This document shows, piece by piece, positions 27,067-33,857 of a DNA stretch of 33,857 bases; position 1 is the stretch's first letter, and the number at the start of each line of letters is the position of its first letter. A program made the position numbers and the translations under genes. A model generated the notes under the pieces. The model made no database searches and was not told the origin of the DNA. It saw nothing but the letters and a program-made list of their open reading frames with translations. Origin of the DNA: Candidatus Omnitrophota bacterium (GTDB taxonomy: Bacteria; Omnitrophota; Gorgyraeia; 2-02-FULL-51-18); contig JACPAX010000039.1 in NCBI GenBank assembly GCA_016180585.1, forward strand, positions 1-33,857, in the 5' to 3' direction.

Positions 27067-27860
27067 CCCGCCGACCTCAAGGCCCTGTTCCATCGGCCGA
27101 GGACCGCGCCGGGATTTTTTTCTTTCATGAAACTTTCTCCCACGAGCGCGGCGCGCGCGCCCAAGTTTTTCAAGTATATCAAATCATCGGGCGTTTGAAT
27201 CCCACTTTCGGAGACGGCGAGGACCCCCTTCGGGAGATGACGGAGAAGCTCTCTGGTGACGCCGAGGTCCGCCCGGAACGTGCGGAGATCACGGTTGTTG
27301 ATTCCGACAAGCCCCGGACGGAGCGGCCCGATTTTCCGAAGGTCGCCGGCGGAGTGGACCTCAAAAAGAACGTCGAGCCCGAGCGCGGCCGCGCGGCGCG
27401 CGAGCGCCCCAAGCTTCCCGGCGGGCAGCGCGGCCGCGATGAGCAGCACCGCGTCCGCGCCGGCCAGGCGCGATTCCCAGACCTGGTATTCGTCCACGAT
27501 AAAGTCCTTTCTTAAAATCGGAAGCCGCGTGCGCGCCCGCACGCGCGAGAGATCCTTCAGGCTTCCCCCAAAAAACTTCCGGTCCGTCAGCACCGAGAGG
27601 GCCGCCGCGCCCGCCTTCTCGTAAGCACGGGCGATCTTGGCGGGATCAAAATTCCGGGAAAGGACTCCTCCGGAAGGCGACTTCCTCTTGACCTCGGCGA
27701 TCACCGGAAAGGTTTTCGAGCGCTCCAGCGCGCGCAAGAAACCCGCTTTTTTGGGCGGCAACCCCAGGACCTTTTTCTTGAGAAGCGCCAGCGGCGCGCG
27801 GCGGCCAAGGCGCCGGACTTCCTCTTTTTTCGATCGAAGAATGCGGTCGAGGATCGTCAT
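27063..27860 (-). CDS. trpC: Indole-3-glycerol phosphate synthase
   Basis: Closes the indole ring of the tryptophan precursor. The 265 residues show VIAEVKRKSPSGG, SVLTDRKFFGGS, ILRKDFIVDEYQ, GINNRDLRTF and SESGI, which carry the catalytic Lys, Glu and Asn positions of TrpC. The ATG at 27858-27860 was chosen because the family begins MTILDRI. The open frame upstream lies inside trpD. The gap to trpD is 7 bp. TrpC and TrpF are separate proteins here, unlike the fused E. coli enzyme. Confidence 0.96.
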   Translation of the reverse strand: MTILDRILRSKKEEVRRLGRRAPLALLKKKVLGLPPKKAGFLRALERSKTFPVIAEVKRKSPSGGVLSRNFDPAKIARAYEKAGAAALSVLTDRKFFGGSLKDLSRVRARTRLPILRKDFIVDEYQVWESRLAGADAVLLIAAALPAGKLGALARRAAALGLDVLFEVHSAGDLRKIGPLRPGLVGINNRDLRTFRADLGVTRELLRHLPKGVLAVSESGIQTPDDLIYLKNLGARAALVGESFMKEKNPGAVLGRWNRALRSAG

Positions 27861-27867
27861 ATTCGCA

Positions 27868-28893
27868 TCATCCGTTCGTGAAGCGGACAAGCGCTTCGAG
27901 CTGGGTCTTCGCCGCGCCCGAGACGATGGTCCGACGCGCCAAATCGACGCCCGCTTTGATCGAGAGGACTTTTTCAGCCGCATAAAGCGCGGCGCCCGCG
28001 TTGAGACAGACCAGGTCCCGGGCCGGGCCGGGCTCGGCGGCGAGCACCTTCCGCGCCGACTGGCAGCTGGATTCCTTCGAAGAAACCTGCAGGCTCGCCA
28101 GGCTTGTTCTCGGAAGTCCCGCCGCTTCCGGCGTCATCACAAAGTTTGCGATCTTTCCGCGCGAGACCTCCGCGCAGACCGTCTCGCCGGAGAGGCTGAT
28201 CTCATCCACCCCGTCGAGCCCGTAGACCACCAGAGCCTTTTTGATCCCAAGGTCCGCCAGGGCCTCCGCCAACACCGGCACAAGTCTTTCCTCGTACACG
28301 CCGAGAAGCTGGTAGTCCACGCCGGCGGGATTGGCGAGAGGGCCGAGAACGTTGAAAATCGTCTTGCCGCGGATTCTTTTTCTCGCCGGCATCGCATAGC
28401 GCGTCGCGGGATGGAAGTTCGGCGCGAAAAAAAACGCGAAACCCGTCTCGTCCAGGCACGCCTCGAGCCGCTCAAGCGGAAGCTCGATCCGGACCCCCAG
28501 GCCCTCCAGGATATCCGCGCTGCCGCAGAGGCTCGACACCGAGCGATTCCCGTGCTTGGCCACGCGGGCGCCCCCGGCGGCGGCGACCAACGCGGCCAGC
28601 GTCGAGACGTTGAGCGTATGGCAACCGTCTCCGCCGGTGCCGCAGGTGTCCAGGAGCGCAGGCCGGGGCCGGCTTGTTTTTACCGCAACTTTTCTCATGA
28701 CGGCGGCGGCGGCGAAGATCTCGACGGCCGTTTCTTTTTTCTCGCGAAGCAGGAGAAGAAATTTTTCGATCTGATCGTCGCCGGTTTTTCCCGTGACGAT
28801 GCTTTCCATCGCGCGCGTCATCTCGACCGCGTCCAGCGATTCCCTGCGGGCAAGTCTGGCAAGCGCGTGATGAAAAGCGTCGGCGGCGGTCAT
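27868..28893 (-). CDS. trpD: Anthranilate phosphoribosyltransferase
   Basis: Transfers phosphoribose from PRPP to anthranilate. The 341 residues hold the PRPP/metal motif DTCGTGGDG (about 82-90), [21 protein letters not shown] and [10 protein letters not shown]. It is a stand-alone enzyme, not fused to TrpG. The ATG overlaps the trpG stop by 4 bp. Confidence 0.97.
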   Translation of the reverse strand: MTAADAFHHALARLARRESLDAVEMTRAMESIVTGKTGDDQIEKFLLLLREKKETAVEIFAAAAVMRKVAVKTSRPRPALLDTCGTGGDGCHTLNVSTLAALVAAAGGARVAKHGNRSVSSLCGSADILEGLGVRIELPLERLEACLDETGFAFFFAPNFHPATRYAMPARKRIRGKTIFNVLGPLANPAGVDYQLLGVYEERLVPVLAEALADLGIKKALVVYGLDGVDEISLSGETVCAEVSRGKIANFVMTPEAAGLPRTSLASLQVSSKESSCQSARKVLAAEPGPARDLVCLNAGAALYAAEKVLSIKAGVDLARRTIVSGAAKTQLEALVRFTNG

Positions 28894-29459
28894 TGGGTAA
28901 GCTTCAGAAAATTCCTCAGGATCTCTTTGCCGGGCCGGGTCAGGATGGATTCGGGATGAAATTGCACGCCAAAGACCGGAAATCTCCGGTGCCGCAACGC
29001 CATAATTTCTTTTTCTTTCGTCTCGGCCGTGATCTCAAGCGCCGGGGGCAGGTTCTTTCTCTCGACGATCAGCGAGTGGTATCTCGTCGCGGAGAAGGGA
29101 TTGTCGATATTTTTGAAAAGCCCCTTCCCGTTGTGGAAAATCGGCGAGGTCTTGCCGTGCATCAGGCGATCCGCGCCGACGACGCGGCCGCCAAAGACCT
29201 CCCCGATGCACTGGTGGCCGAGACACACCCCCAACACCGGGATCTTCGGGCCAAGCCTCCGGATCGCCTCGTTGGATACGCCGGCGTCCGAGGGGTCCCC
29301 GGGGCCCGGAGAAATCACGAGGCGCGTGGGCCTGAGTTTTTTGATCCGGTCCACCGTGATCGCGTCGTTTCTGAAAACGCGAAGCTCCTCGCCCATCTCT
29401 CCCAGGTACTGGACAAGATTATAAGTGAAAGAATCATAATTATCGATCATGAGAATCAT
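28890..29459 (-). CDS. trpG: Anthranilate synthase glutamine amidotransferase component
   Basis: Supplies ammonia from glutamine to TrpE. The 189 residues are a class I amidotransferase, with [11 protein letters not shown] at 5-15, the oxyanion-loop PGPGDP at 51-56, the catalytic cysteine C79 in GVCLGHQ, and HPES near residue 168. The gene begins 2 bp after the trpE stop (ATG at 29459, or a second ATG at 29450). It may also serve p-aminobenzoate synthesis, as pabA does in some bacteria; the trp context favours TrpG. Confidence 0.95.
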   Translation of the reverse strand: MILMIDNYDSFTYNLVQYLGEMGEELRVFRNDAITVDRIKKLRPTRLVISPGPGDPSDAGVSNEAIRRLGPKIPVLGVCLGHQCIGEVFGGRVVGADRLMHGKTSPIFHNGKGLFKNIDNPFSATRYHSLIVERKNLPPALEITAETKEKEIMALRHRRFPVFGVQFHPESILTRPGKEILRNFLKLTQ

Positions 29460-29461
29460 GA

Positions 29462-30955
29462 TTAAATCCCGCCCTCGGCAACCTCGATCGCCTTAAACAA
29501 GGCCCGCGCTTTGTTGACGGTCTCCTGATGTTCGCGGGCCGGATCGGAATCGGCGACAATGCCGGCCCCCGCCTGCACCGTAGCCGTCCCGTCCTTGACA
29601 AGGATGGTCCGTATCGCGATGCAGGAGTCCAGGTTGCCGGAATAACTAAAGTACCCGACGATCCCCGAATAAAACCCCCGCTGTTGGTTCTCGAGCTCGT
29701 CAATGATCTCCATCGCCCGCACCTTCGGCGCGCCGGAGATCGTGCCGGCCGGGAACGTGGCCCGGATCAAATCAAAAAGCGACCGGTCCCGGCGGAGCCG
29801 GCCCTCCACGTGGCTCACCAGATGCATCACATGGGAATAGCGCTCGACCGTCATAAACTCCGAGACCTTCACGGATTCATACTCGCAGACGCGGCCCAGA
29901 TCGTTGCGGCCCAGGTCCACGAGCATCAGGTGCTCGGCCCGCTCTTTGGGATCGGCCAGAAGCTCTTTCTCCAAGCGCGCGTCCTCCGCCGGATTCTTTC
30001 CCCGGCGGCGCGTCCCGGCGATCGGCCGGAGCGCGGCCTTGCGACCTTCGCAGCGGACATGCACCTCCGGCGAAGACCCGACGATCTGAAAATCGCCGCA
30101 GTTCAGATAAAACATGTAGGGCGACGGGTTGATCGAGCGTAGCGCCCGGTAAATGTCAAAAGACCTCGCGCGCACGCGGGTCCGGAAGGCCTGCGACAGC
30201 ACGACCTGAAAAATGTCTCCCTTCCGGATATAGCGCTTGGCCTTCACGACCGCTTTTTCAAAAGTCCCGGGCCTCATGTTGGACTCAACGCGGGTCTTTG
30301 GTCCGGCGCCGGATCCGGCCGGGGAAGAGCGCCTGGCGCCAAACGACTCCAGCCGGCGGATCTCGGTCTCGATCTTTGCCGTCGCGTGCCCGTAGGCCTG
30401 AGAGGCGTCCTTGAAATCGTTCAGAAAAACGTTGGAGACCACTCTTATTTTTTTTAGCAGATGGTCAAAAACAAGCAGGGTGTCGGTAAAGATAAAAAGC
30501 GCGTCCGGCAACTTCAGGGTGTCTTTGTTTTTGTCGGGAATTTTTTCGATAAAGCGGACCGTGTCATAACCCAGATAACCGACGGCCCCTCCGGAAAAGG
30601 GCCCGAGCCCCGGCATCGGGACCTGCCGAAACTCCCCCAGAAGCTTCTCCAGCTCGAAGAACGGGTCCCGGCCCGTCCGGTACGACCTTTGGCCCTCGCG
30701 GGCCGACCACAGAGAGACCGTCCGCCCCTTGCTTTTAAACACCCTCGACGGCGCGCCGCCGAGGAACGAAAAACGCGCGATCGCCGACCCGCCCTCCACC
30801 GATTCCAAGAGATAGGAATAGGGATTGTCGCCGATCTTCATGAACGCGGAGACCGGCGTCTCGAGGTCCGCCAGGATCTCGCGATAGACCGGGATCAGAT
30901 TCCCCTTTTTGGCGAGCCTTAAGAATTTTTTTTTATCCGGGAAATACGCTTGCAC
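29462..30955 (-). CDS. trpE: Anthranilate synthase component I
   Basis: Converts chorismate to anthranilate using ammonia from TrpG. The 497 residues carry the tryptophan feedback-site motif LLES at 49-52, and in the chorismate-binding domain [21 protein letters not shown] and [15 protein letters not shown]. Feedback inhibition by tryptophan is therefore likely. The start is a GTG at 30953-30955 that overlaps the hisI TAG stop by 1 bp (TAGTG). No leader peptide or attenuator can fit between hisI and trpE, so the trp genes are presumably read from the his side. Confidence 0.96.
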   Translation of the reverse strand: MQAYFPDKKKFLRLAKKGNLIPVYREILADLETPVSAFMKIGDNPYSYLLESVEGGSAIARFSFLGGAPSRVFKSKGRTVSLWSAREGQRSYRTGRDPFFELEKLLGEFRQVPMPGLGPFSGGAVGYLGYDTVRFIEKIPDKNKDTLKLPDALFIFTDTLLVFDHLLKKIRVVSNVFLNDFKDASQAYGHATAKIETEIRRLESFGARRSSPAGSGAGPKTRVESNMRPGTFEKAVVKAKRYIRKGDIFQVVLSQAFRTRVRARSFDIYRALRSINPSPYMFYLNCGDFQIVGSSPEVHVRCEGRKAALRPIAGTRRRGKNPAEDARLEKELLADPKERAEHLMLVDLGRNDLGRVCEYESVKVSEFMTVERYSHVMHLVSHVEGRLRRDRSLFDLIRATFPAGTISGAPKVRAMEIIDELENQQRGFYSGIVGYFSYSGNLDSCIAIRTILVKDGTATVQAGAGIVADSDPAREHQETVNKARALFKAIEVAEGGI

Positions 30956-31350
30956 TAATAAACCTTTTTCGGGTCGAACACGATTTTTTCGGCGATCCGC
31001 CGGCTCCCGTCATTTCCGATCTCCTCAAAATAGCAGCTGAAATACCCCTTGTGGCAACCGGCGATCTTCTGGTCCGCGACGAACAAAACGGATTTGCCTT
31101 CGCAGTCGACGCGGAATTCCTTCACAGCCTGCGTGTGACCCGAGGTCTCGCCCTTTTTCATGAGTTTGTTCTGCGAGCGCCTGAAGACATGGATAAAGCC
31201 GGTCTCAAGCGTCGCCCGGAGCGCCGTCTCGTTCAGATAACAGAGCGTCAGGACCCGGCGGCTCTTCGCGTCCTGAATGATCGCCGGGATCAGCCCCTGG
31301 GCGTCAAATTTGAGCGCGTCTTTGATCTTCAGAAAAGTCTCTCCATCCAT
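30955..31350 (-). CDS. hisI: Phosphoribosyl-AMP cyclohydrolase
   Basis: Opens the adenine ring of phosphoribosyl-AMP in histidine synthesis. The 131 residues show GLIPAIIQDAKSRRVLTLCYLN, KGETSGH, the metal-binding VDCEGKSVLF and CHKGYFSCYF. The HisE (pyrophosphohydrolase) domain often fused at the C-terminus is absent. The start is either the ATG at 31348-31350 (TGATG with the hisF stop) or the GTG one codon upstream (GTGA overlap); the two cannot be separated. Confidence 0.95.
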   Translation of the reverse strand: MDGETFLKIKDALKFDAQGLIPAIIQDAKSRRVLTLCYLNETALRATLETGFIHVFRRSQNKLMKKGETSGHTQAVKEFRVDCEGKSVLFVADQKIAGCHKGYFSCYFEEIGNDGSRRIAEKIVFDPKKVY

Positions 31351-32111
31351 CACCGGACCAACACTCCTTTCCGCCTGAGATATCGTTTCGCCTGGCCGAC
31401 CGTGTATTCTTTAAAATGAAAAATGCTCGCCGCCAGCGCCGCGTCCGCCCGTCCGCGGGTCAGCCCCTCGGCCAAATGCCTGAGATTTCCGACGCCGCCC
31501 GAGGCGATCACGGGGATCCGGACGGCCTCCGATACGGCCCGCGTAAGCTCCAAGTCATAGCCCTCTTTCGTGCCGTCCCGGTCCATGCTCGTCAGCAGGA
31601 TTTCCCCGGCGCCGAGGGCCTCGACGGTCTTCGCCCACGACAGGACCTCGCGCCCGCTGTTGCGCCGGCCGCCGTGCGTGTAGACCCGCCACCTCCCCGG
31701 TTTCTTCCCGGACCATTTGGCGTCTATCGCAACCACGATGCACTGCGCGCCGAAACGCGCGGAGGCCCTCTTGACGAGCCCCGGGTCCTTCACCGCGGCC
31801 GTGTTGATGGACACCTTGTCCGCGCCGGCCTTCAAAAGCTCGCGGACGTCCTCCAGGTTCCTCACGCCTCCGCCCACCGTAAGCGGCATGAAAACCTGCT
31901 CCGCGGTCTTCCGCACGACCTCGAGGAGAACGCCCCGTTTTTCGTGGGAAGCTGTGATGTCGAGAAAAACAAGCTCATCCGCGCCGGATCGGTCATAATA
32001 CTTGGCGCACTCGACGGGGTCCCCCGCGTCCCGCAATCCGAGAAAGCGGGTGCCCTTCACGACGCGCCCTTCCTTCACATCTAAACAGGGAATTATTCTT
32101 TTTGCAAGCAT
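31350..32111 (-). CDS. hisF: Imidazole glycerol phosphate synthase, cyclase subunit
   Basis: Uses ammonia from HisH to form imidazole-glycerol phosphate and AICAR. The 253-residue barrel has the two catalytic aspartates at the canonical D11 ([13 protein letters not shown]) and D130 (VVAIDAKW), plus [21 protein letters not shown] and ASGGVGN. The ATG lies 19 bp inside the hisA 3' end, so the genes are tightly coupled. Its partner hisH is two genes upstream, separated by a repeat array. Confidence 0.97.
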   Translation of the reverse strand: MLAKRIIPCLDVKEGRVVKGTRFLGLRDAGDPVECAKYYDRSGADELVFLDITASHEKRGVLLEVVRKTAEQVFMPLTVGGGVRNLEDVRELLKAGADKVSINTAAVKDPGLVKRASARFGAQCIVVAIDAKWSGKKPGRWRVYTHGGRRNSGREVLSWAKTVEALGAGEILLTSMDRDGTKEGYDLELTRAVSEAVRIPVIASGGVGNLRHLAEGLTRGRADAALAASIFHFKEYTVGQAKRYLRRKGVLVR

Positions 32112-32824
32112 GTTTTGACCGCGTCCGCCAAATTCAACTTCTTTTCGTACAAGGCCTTGCCGATAATGACGCCCAAGAGGTTCGCCTGTTTGAGCGCGAC
32201 GAGATCCCGCACGTCTCCGATGGAGCCGACGCCGCCCGAGGCGATCACGTCGATCGCCACCGCTTCGGCCAGCGCCTTGACTGCCTTAAGATTGGGACCG
32301 CCCAGGAGACCGTCTTTTGAAATATCGGTATAAATGACGGTCCGGCCGCCGAGGGCCTCCGTTTTTTTGGCAAGCTCCGCCGCCGGGATCTTCGTCACCT
32401 TCGTCCACCCGTCGGTCGCGACCCGCCCGCCGAGCGCGTCGATCCCGACGATGATTTTTTCCCGGTATTCCGAAACGGCCTCTTTGAGAAATCCCCCGTC
32501 CAGGCAGGCCCTGGTCCCCAGAATGACCCAGCGCGCACCCCTCTCGAAATAGTCCGCCGCCGTCTTCAAGTCGCGGATGCCCCCGCCGACCTCAACCGGA
32601 ATTTTTATCTTTCCGAGCAGGGCCTCCACCGCGCCGAGGTTCCTGGGCTTGCCGCCGAGCGCGCCGTCCAAGTCCACCACGTGGATCCGGGAAGCGCCCT
32701 CCGCCTCAAAGCGGGCCGCGACCCGCTCCGGCCTCTCCGGGTAAACCGTCTCCTCCCTGAAGTCGCCGCGCGAGAGCCGCACGACCTTCCCACCTCTCAA
32801 ATCAATCGCGGGAATAGGAATCAT
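32093..32824 (-). CDS. hisA: Phosphoribosylformimino-5-aminoimidazole carboxamide ribotide isomerase
   Basis: Amadori isomerase that makes the HisF substrate. The 243-residue barrel starts [22 protein letters not shown] (catalytic D8) and has [37 protein letters not shown] and ASGGVGS. The frame runs 43 codons further upstream, but those codons are the heptamer array, so the start is set at the ATG 32822-32824. No Shine-Dalgarno is apparent. The frameworks of HisA and dual-function PriA are similar; the separate trpF here argues for HisA. Confidence 0.96.
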   Translation of the reverse strand: MIPIPAIDLRGGKVVRLSRGDFREETVYPERPERVAARFEAEGASRIHVVDLDGALGGKPRNLGAVEALLGKIKIPVEVGGGIRDLKTAADYFERGARWVILGTRACLDGGFLKEAVSEYREKIIVGIDALGGRVATDGWTKVTKIPAAELAKKTEALGGRTVIYTDISKDGLLGGPNLKAVKALAEAVAIDVIASGGVGSIGDVRDLVALKQANLLGVIIGKALYEKKLNLADAVKTCLQKE

Positions 32825-32834
32825 AACCAAACCC

Positions 32835-33046
32835 GAAGCACGAAGCATGAAACATGAAACATGAAGAATGAGACATGAGGCATGAGGCATGAGGCATGAG
32901 GCATGAGGCATGAGGCATGAGGCATGAGGCATGAGGCATGAAGCATGAGACATGAAGCATGAGGCATGATAAAAGAGTTGGGTTTTTATGTTTCATGCTT
33001 CGTGCTTCATGTTTCGTGCTTCCTGTTTCATTCTTCGTGCTTCATG
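32835..33046. repeat. Inverted heptamer minisatellite between hisH and hisA
   Basis: The left arm (32835-32967) is 19 uninterrupted 7-bp units of the form GARRCAT, nine of which (32877-32939) are identical GAGGCAT. After a 20-bp spacer, the right arm (32988-33046) has eight complementary units of the form RTGYTTC plus three bases. The arms could pair into a long hairpin. The right arm overlaps the end of hisH and the left arm stops 10 bp before the hisA ATG. The open frame through it encodes a repetitive SCLMPHA peptide, which I do not regard as a gene. Confidence 0.93.
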
Positions 33047-33633
33047 CAAATAAAATTTCTAATGATTTTCAATCCCACGGTCTGGCTCTTTTCCGGGTGA
33101 AACTGCGTGGCAAAGATGTTTCCCCGCTGCAGCGCCGAGCAGAAATTCACGCCGTAGCGCGTCGTCGCCAAAATGTCCCTCCGGTCCTCCGGGACCGCGT
33201 AGTAGGAGTGGACGAAATAAAAAAAACTCCCTTTTTTAAGCCCCTTGGTCAGCGGGCTGTCTTTTTTCAAATCCAGCGTGTTCCATCCCATGTGGGGCAC
33301 CTTGAGCCTCCCCTTGAAACGCACCGCGCGCCCGCCGAGCACCCCAAGGCCCCTGGTCTTCCCGCCTTCTTCGCTCCGCTCAAATAAGATCTGAAGCCCC
33401 AGACACAGGCCCAGATAAGGCGTGCCGGCCGCGATTTTTTCCTTAAGCGCGCCGATGAGCTTTCTCTTGCCGAGCTCTCTCATCGCATGAGAAAAAGAGC
33501 CGACGCCCGGCACGACAATTTTGGCGGCCCGCTCAATCTCGGCGGCGGAGTCCGTGACCTGCGCCCCTGCCCCCGCCGCCTCAAACGCCTTCTGCACGCT
33601 GCGCAAGTTCCCCATCCCGTAGTCGACGATCAC
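33028..33633 (-). CDS. hisH: Imidazole glycerol phosphate synthase, glutamine amidotransferase subunit
   Basis: Glutaminase partner of HisF. The 201 residues show IVDYGMGNLRSV at the start, PGVGSF at 42-47, the catalytic cysteine C77 in GLCLGLQ, and the His-Glu pair of FHPEKS (179-183). No ATG lies near the family start; the GTG at 33631-33633 fits best, and a GTG ten codons upstream (33663) is the alternative. The last residues CMKHEE come from the heptamer repeat, and the stop codon lies inside its right arm. It is the first gene of the window in transcription order; upstream his genes probably lie beyond the edge. Confidence 0.94.
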   Translation of the reverse strand: MIVDYGMGNLRSVQKAFEAAGAGAQVTDSAAEIERAAKIVVPGVGSFSHAMRELGKRKLIGALKEKIAAGTPYLGLCLGLQILFERSEEGGKTRGLGVLGGRAVRFKGRLKVPHMGWNTLDLKKDSPLTKGLKKGSFFYFVHSYYAVPEDRRDILATTRYGVNFCSALQRGNIFATQFHPEKSQTVGLKIIRNFICMKHEE

Positions 33634-33857
33634 AATGCCTTGTAGGATTGCCTCTGACCTCACCAATGCCCCGCCCCCTTCCCCTTTGCTTTCAGACCGC
33701 GCGCTTCCCAGTAAATGCCCGCGCAACCCGGCAAGCTTTATCCTCGCCCGGACGCATGATTTTCGCTCCGACCCGCGAACGGGGCCTGCCGCCTGCGGGA
33801 CTCCGCGGTGCTCGTGTAATTCTTCACTCCGCGCCGCGGAGGCCTCCCCTCCGGCGT
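33634..33857. other. Non-coding region upstream of hisH, reaching the window edge
   Basis: I find no convincing gene in these 224 bases. There is a small palindrome, CTCCGCG-C-CGCGGAG, at 33827-33841, and a CCGCGGTGCTCG string near 33813-33824 that resembles CCGTGGTGCTCG near 951-962 in the birA-coaX spacer. The region therefore looks like more dispersed-repeat sequence. A promoter for the his-to-plsY run could lie here or further upstream, but I cannot point to one. Confidence 0.5.

Noticed and set aside
30940-30970. Trp attenuator or leader peptide before trpE
   Set aside because: trpE starts on the last base of the hisI stop codon, leaving no room for a leader.
32825-32953. An N-terminal extension of HisA reading through the heptamer array (SCLMPHA repeats)
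   Set aside because: Seven-base units read in three frames give a repetitive peptide automatically, and HisA homologues begin at [13 protein letters not shown] treat it as a gene-calling artefact.
32835-33046. CRISPR array
   Set aside because: Units are 7 bp and contiguous with no unique spacers, and no cas gene is nearby.

Overview
This is a bacterial chromosome segment in which every supported gene lies on the minus strand, so transcription runs from high to low coordinates. The DNA looks GC-rich by eye and is packed with housekeeping and amino-acid biosynthesis genes. At least ten junctions are 4-bp stop/start overlaps (ATGA, GTGA or TTGA). No transposase, phage or plasmid gene is visible. 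The short repeats that fill the larger gaps, together with the gene content, remind me of uncultivated candidate-phylum genomes such as Omnitrophota. That taxonomic guess comes from memory and is weak.

Layout in the direction of transcription: (A) 33.6-15.9 kb is one nearly unbroken run: hisH, a heptamer-repeat spacer, hisA, hisF, hisI, trpE, trpG, trpD, trpC, trpF, trpB, a repeat-filled spacer, trpA, manC-type nucleotidyltransferase, ruvX, M16 peptidase, rpe, phosphohexomutase, lepA, lepB, pgsA and plsY. It ends near a perfect 32-bp palindrome. (B) 15.73-15.23 kb holds a small unrecognised gene with a good sigma70-type promoter and Shine-Dalgarno sequence. (C) 15.16-0 kb is a second run with its own promoter: gpsA, tRNA-Pro(GGG), hom, thrC, an ApgM-like protein, lysC, cimA, valS, nadC, uvrB, birA and coaX.

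The genes form coherent pathways. Run A has all seven tryptophan genes in the order E-G-D-C-F-B-A and the late histidine genes H-A-F-I; the remaining his genes presumably lie beyond the right edge. It also has sugar-nucleotide genes, signal peptidase and phospholipid genes. Run C makes homoserine and threonine from aspartate (lysC, hom, thrC), starts the pyruvate route to isoleucine (cimA), charges valine, makes glycerol-3-phosphate for PlsY, and supplies NAD, biotinylation and CoA functions.

Two things stand out. First, the phosphoglycerate-mutase-like protein between thrC and lysC sits where a homoserine kinase is expected, yet it appears to have lost the nucleophile and most metal ligands of its superfamily. 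Second, several unrelated repeat families have inserted at or next to gene 3' ends, so that cimA, trpB and hisH (and perhaps coaX) end in repeat-encoded residues instead of their family C-termini.
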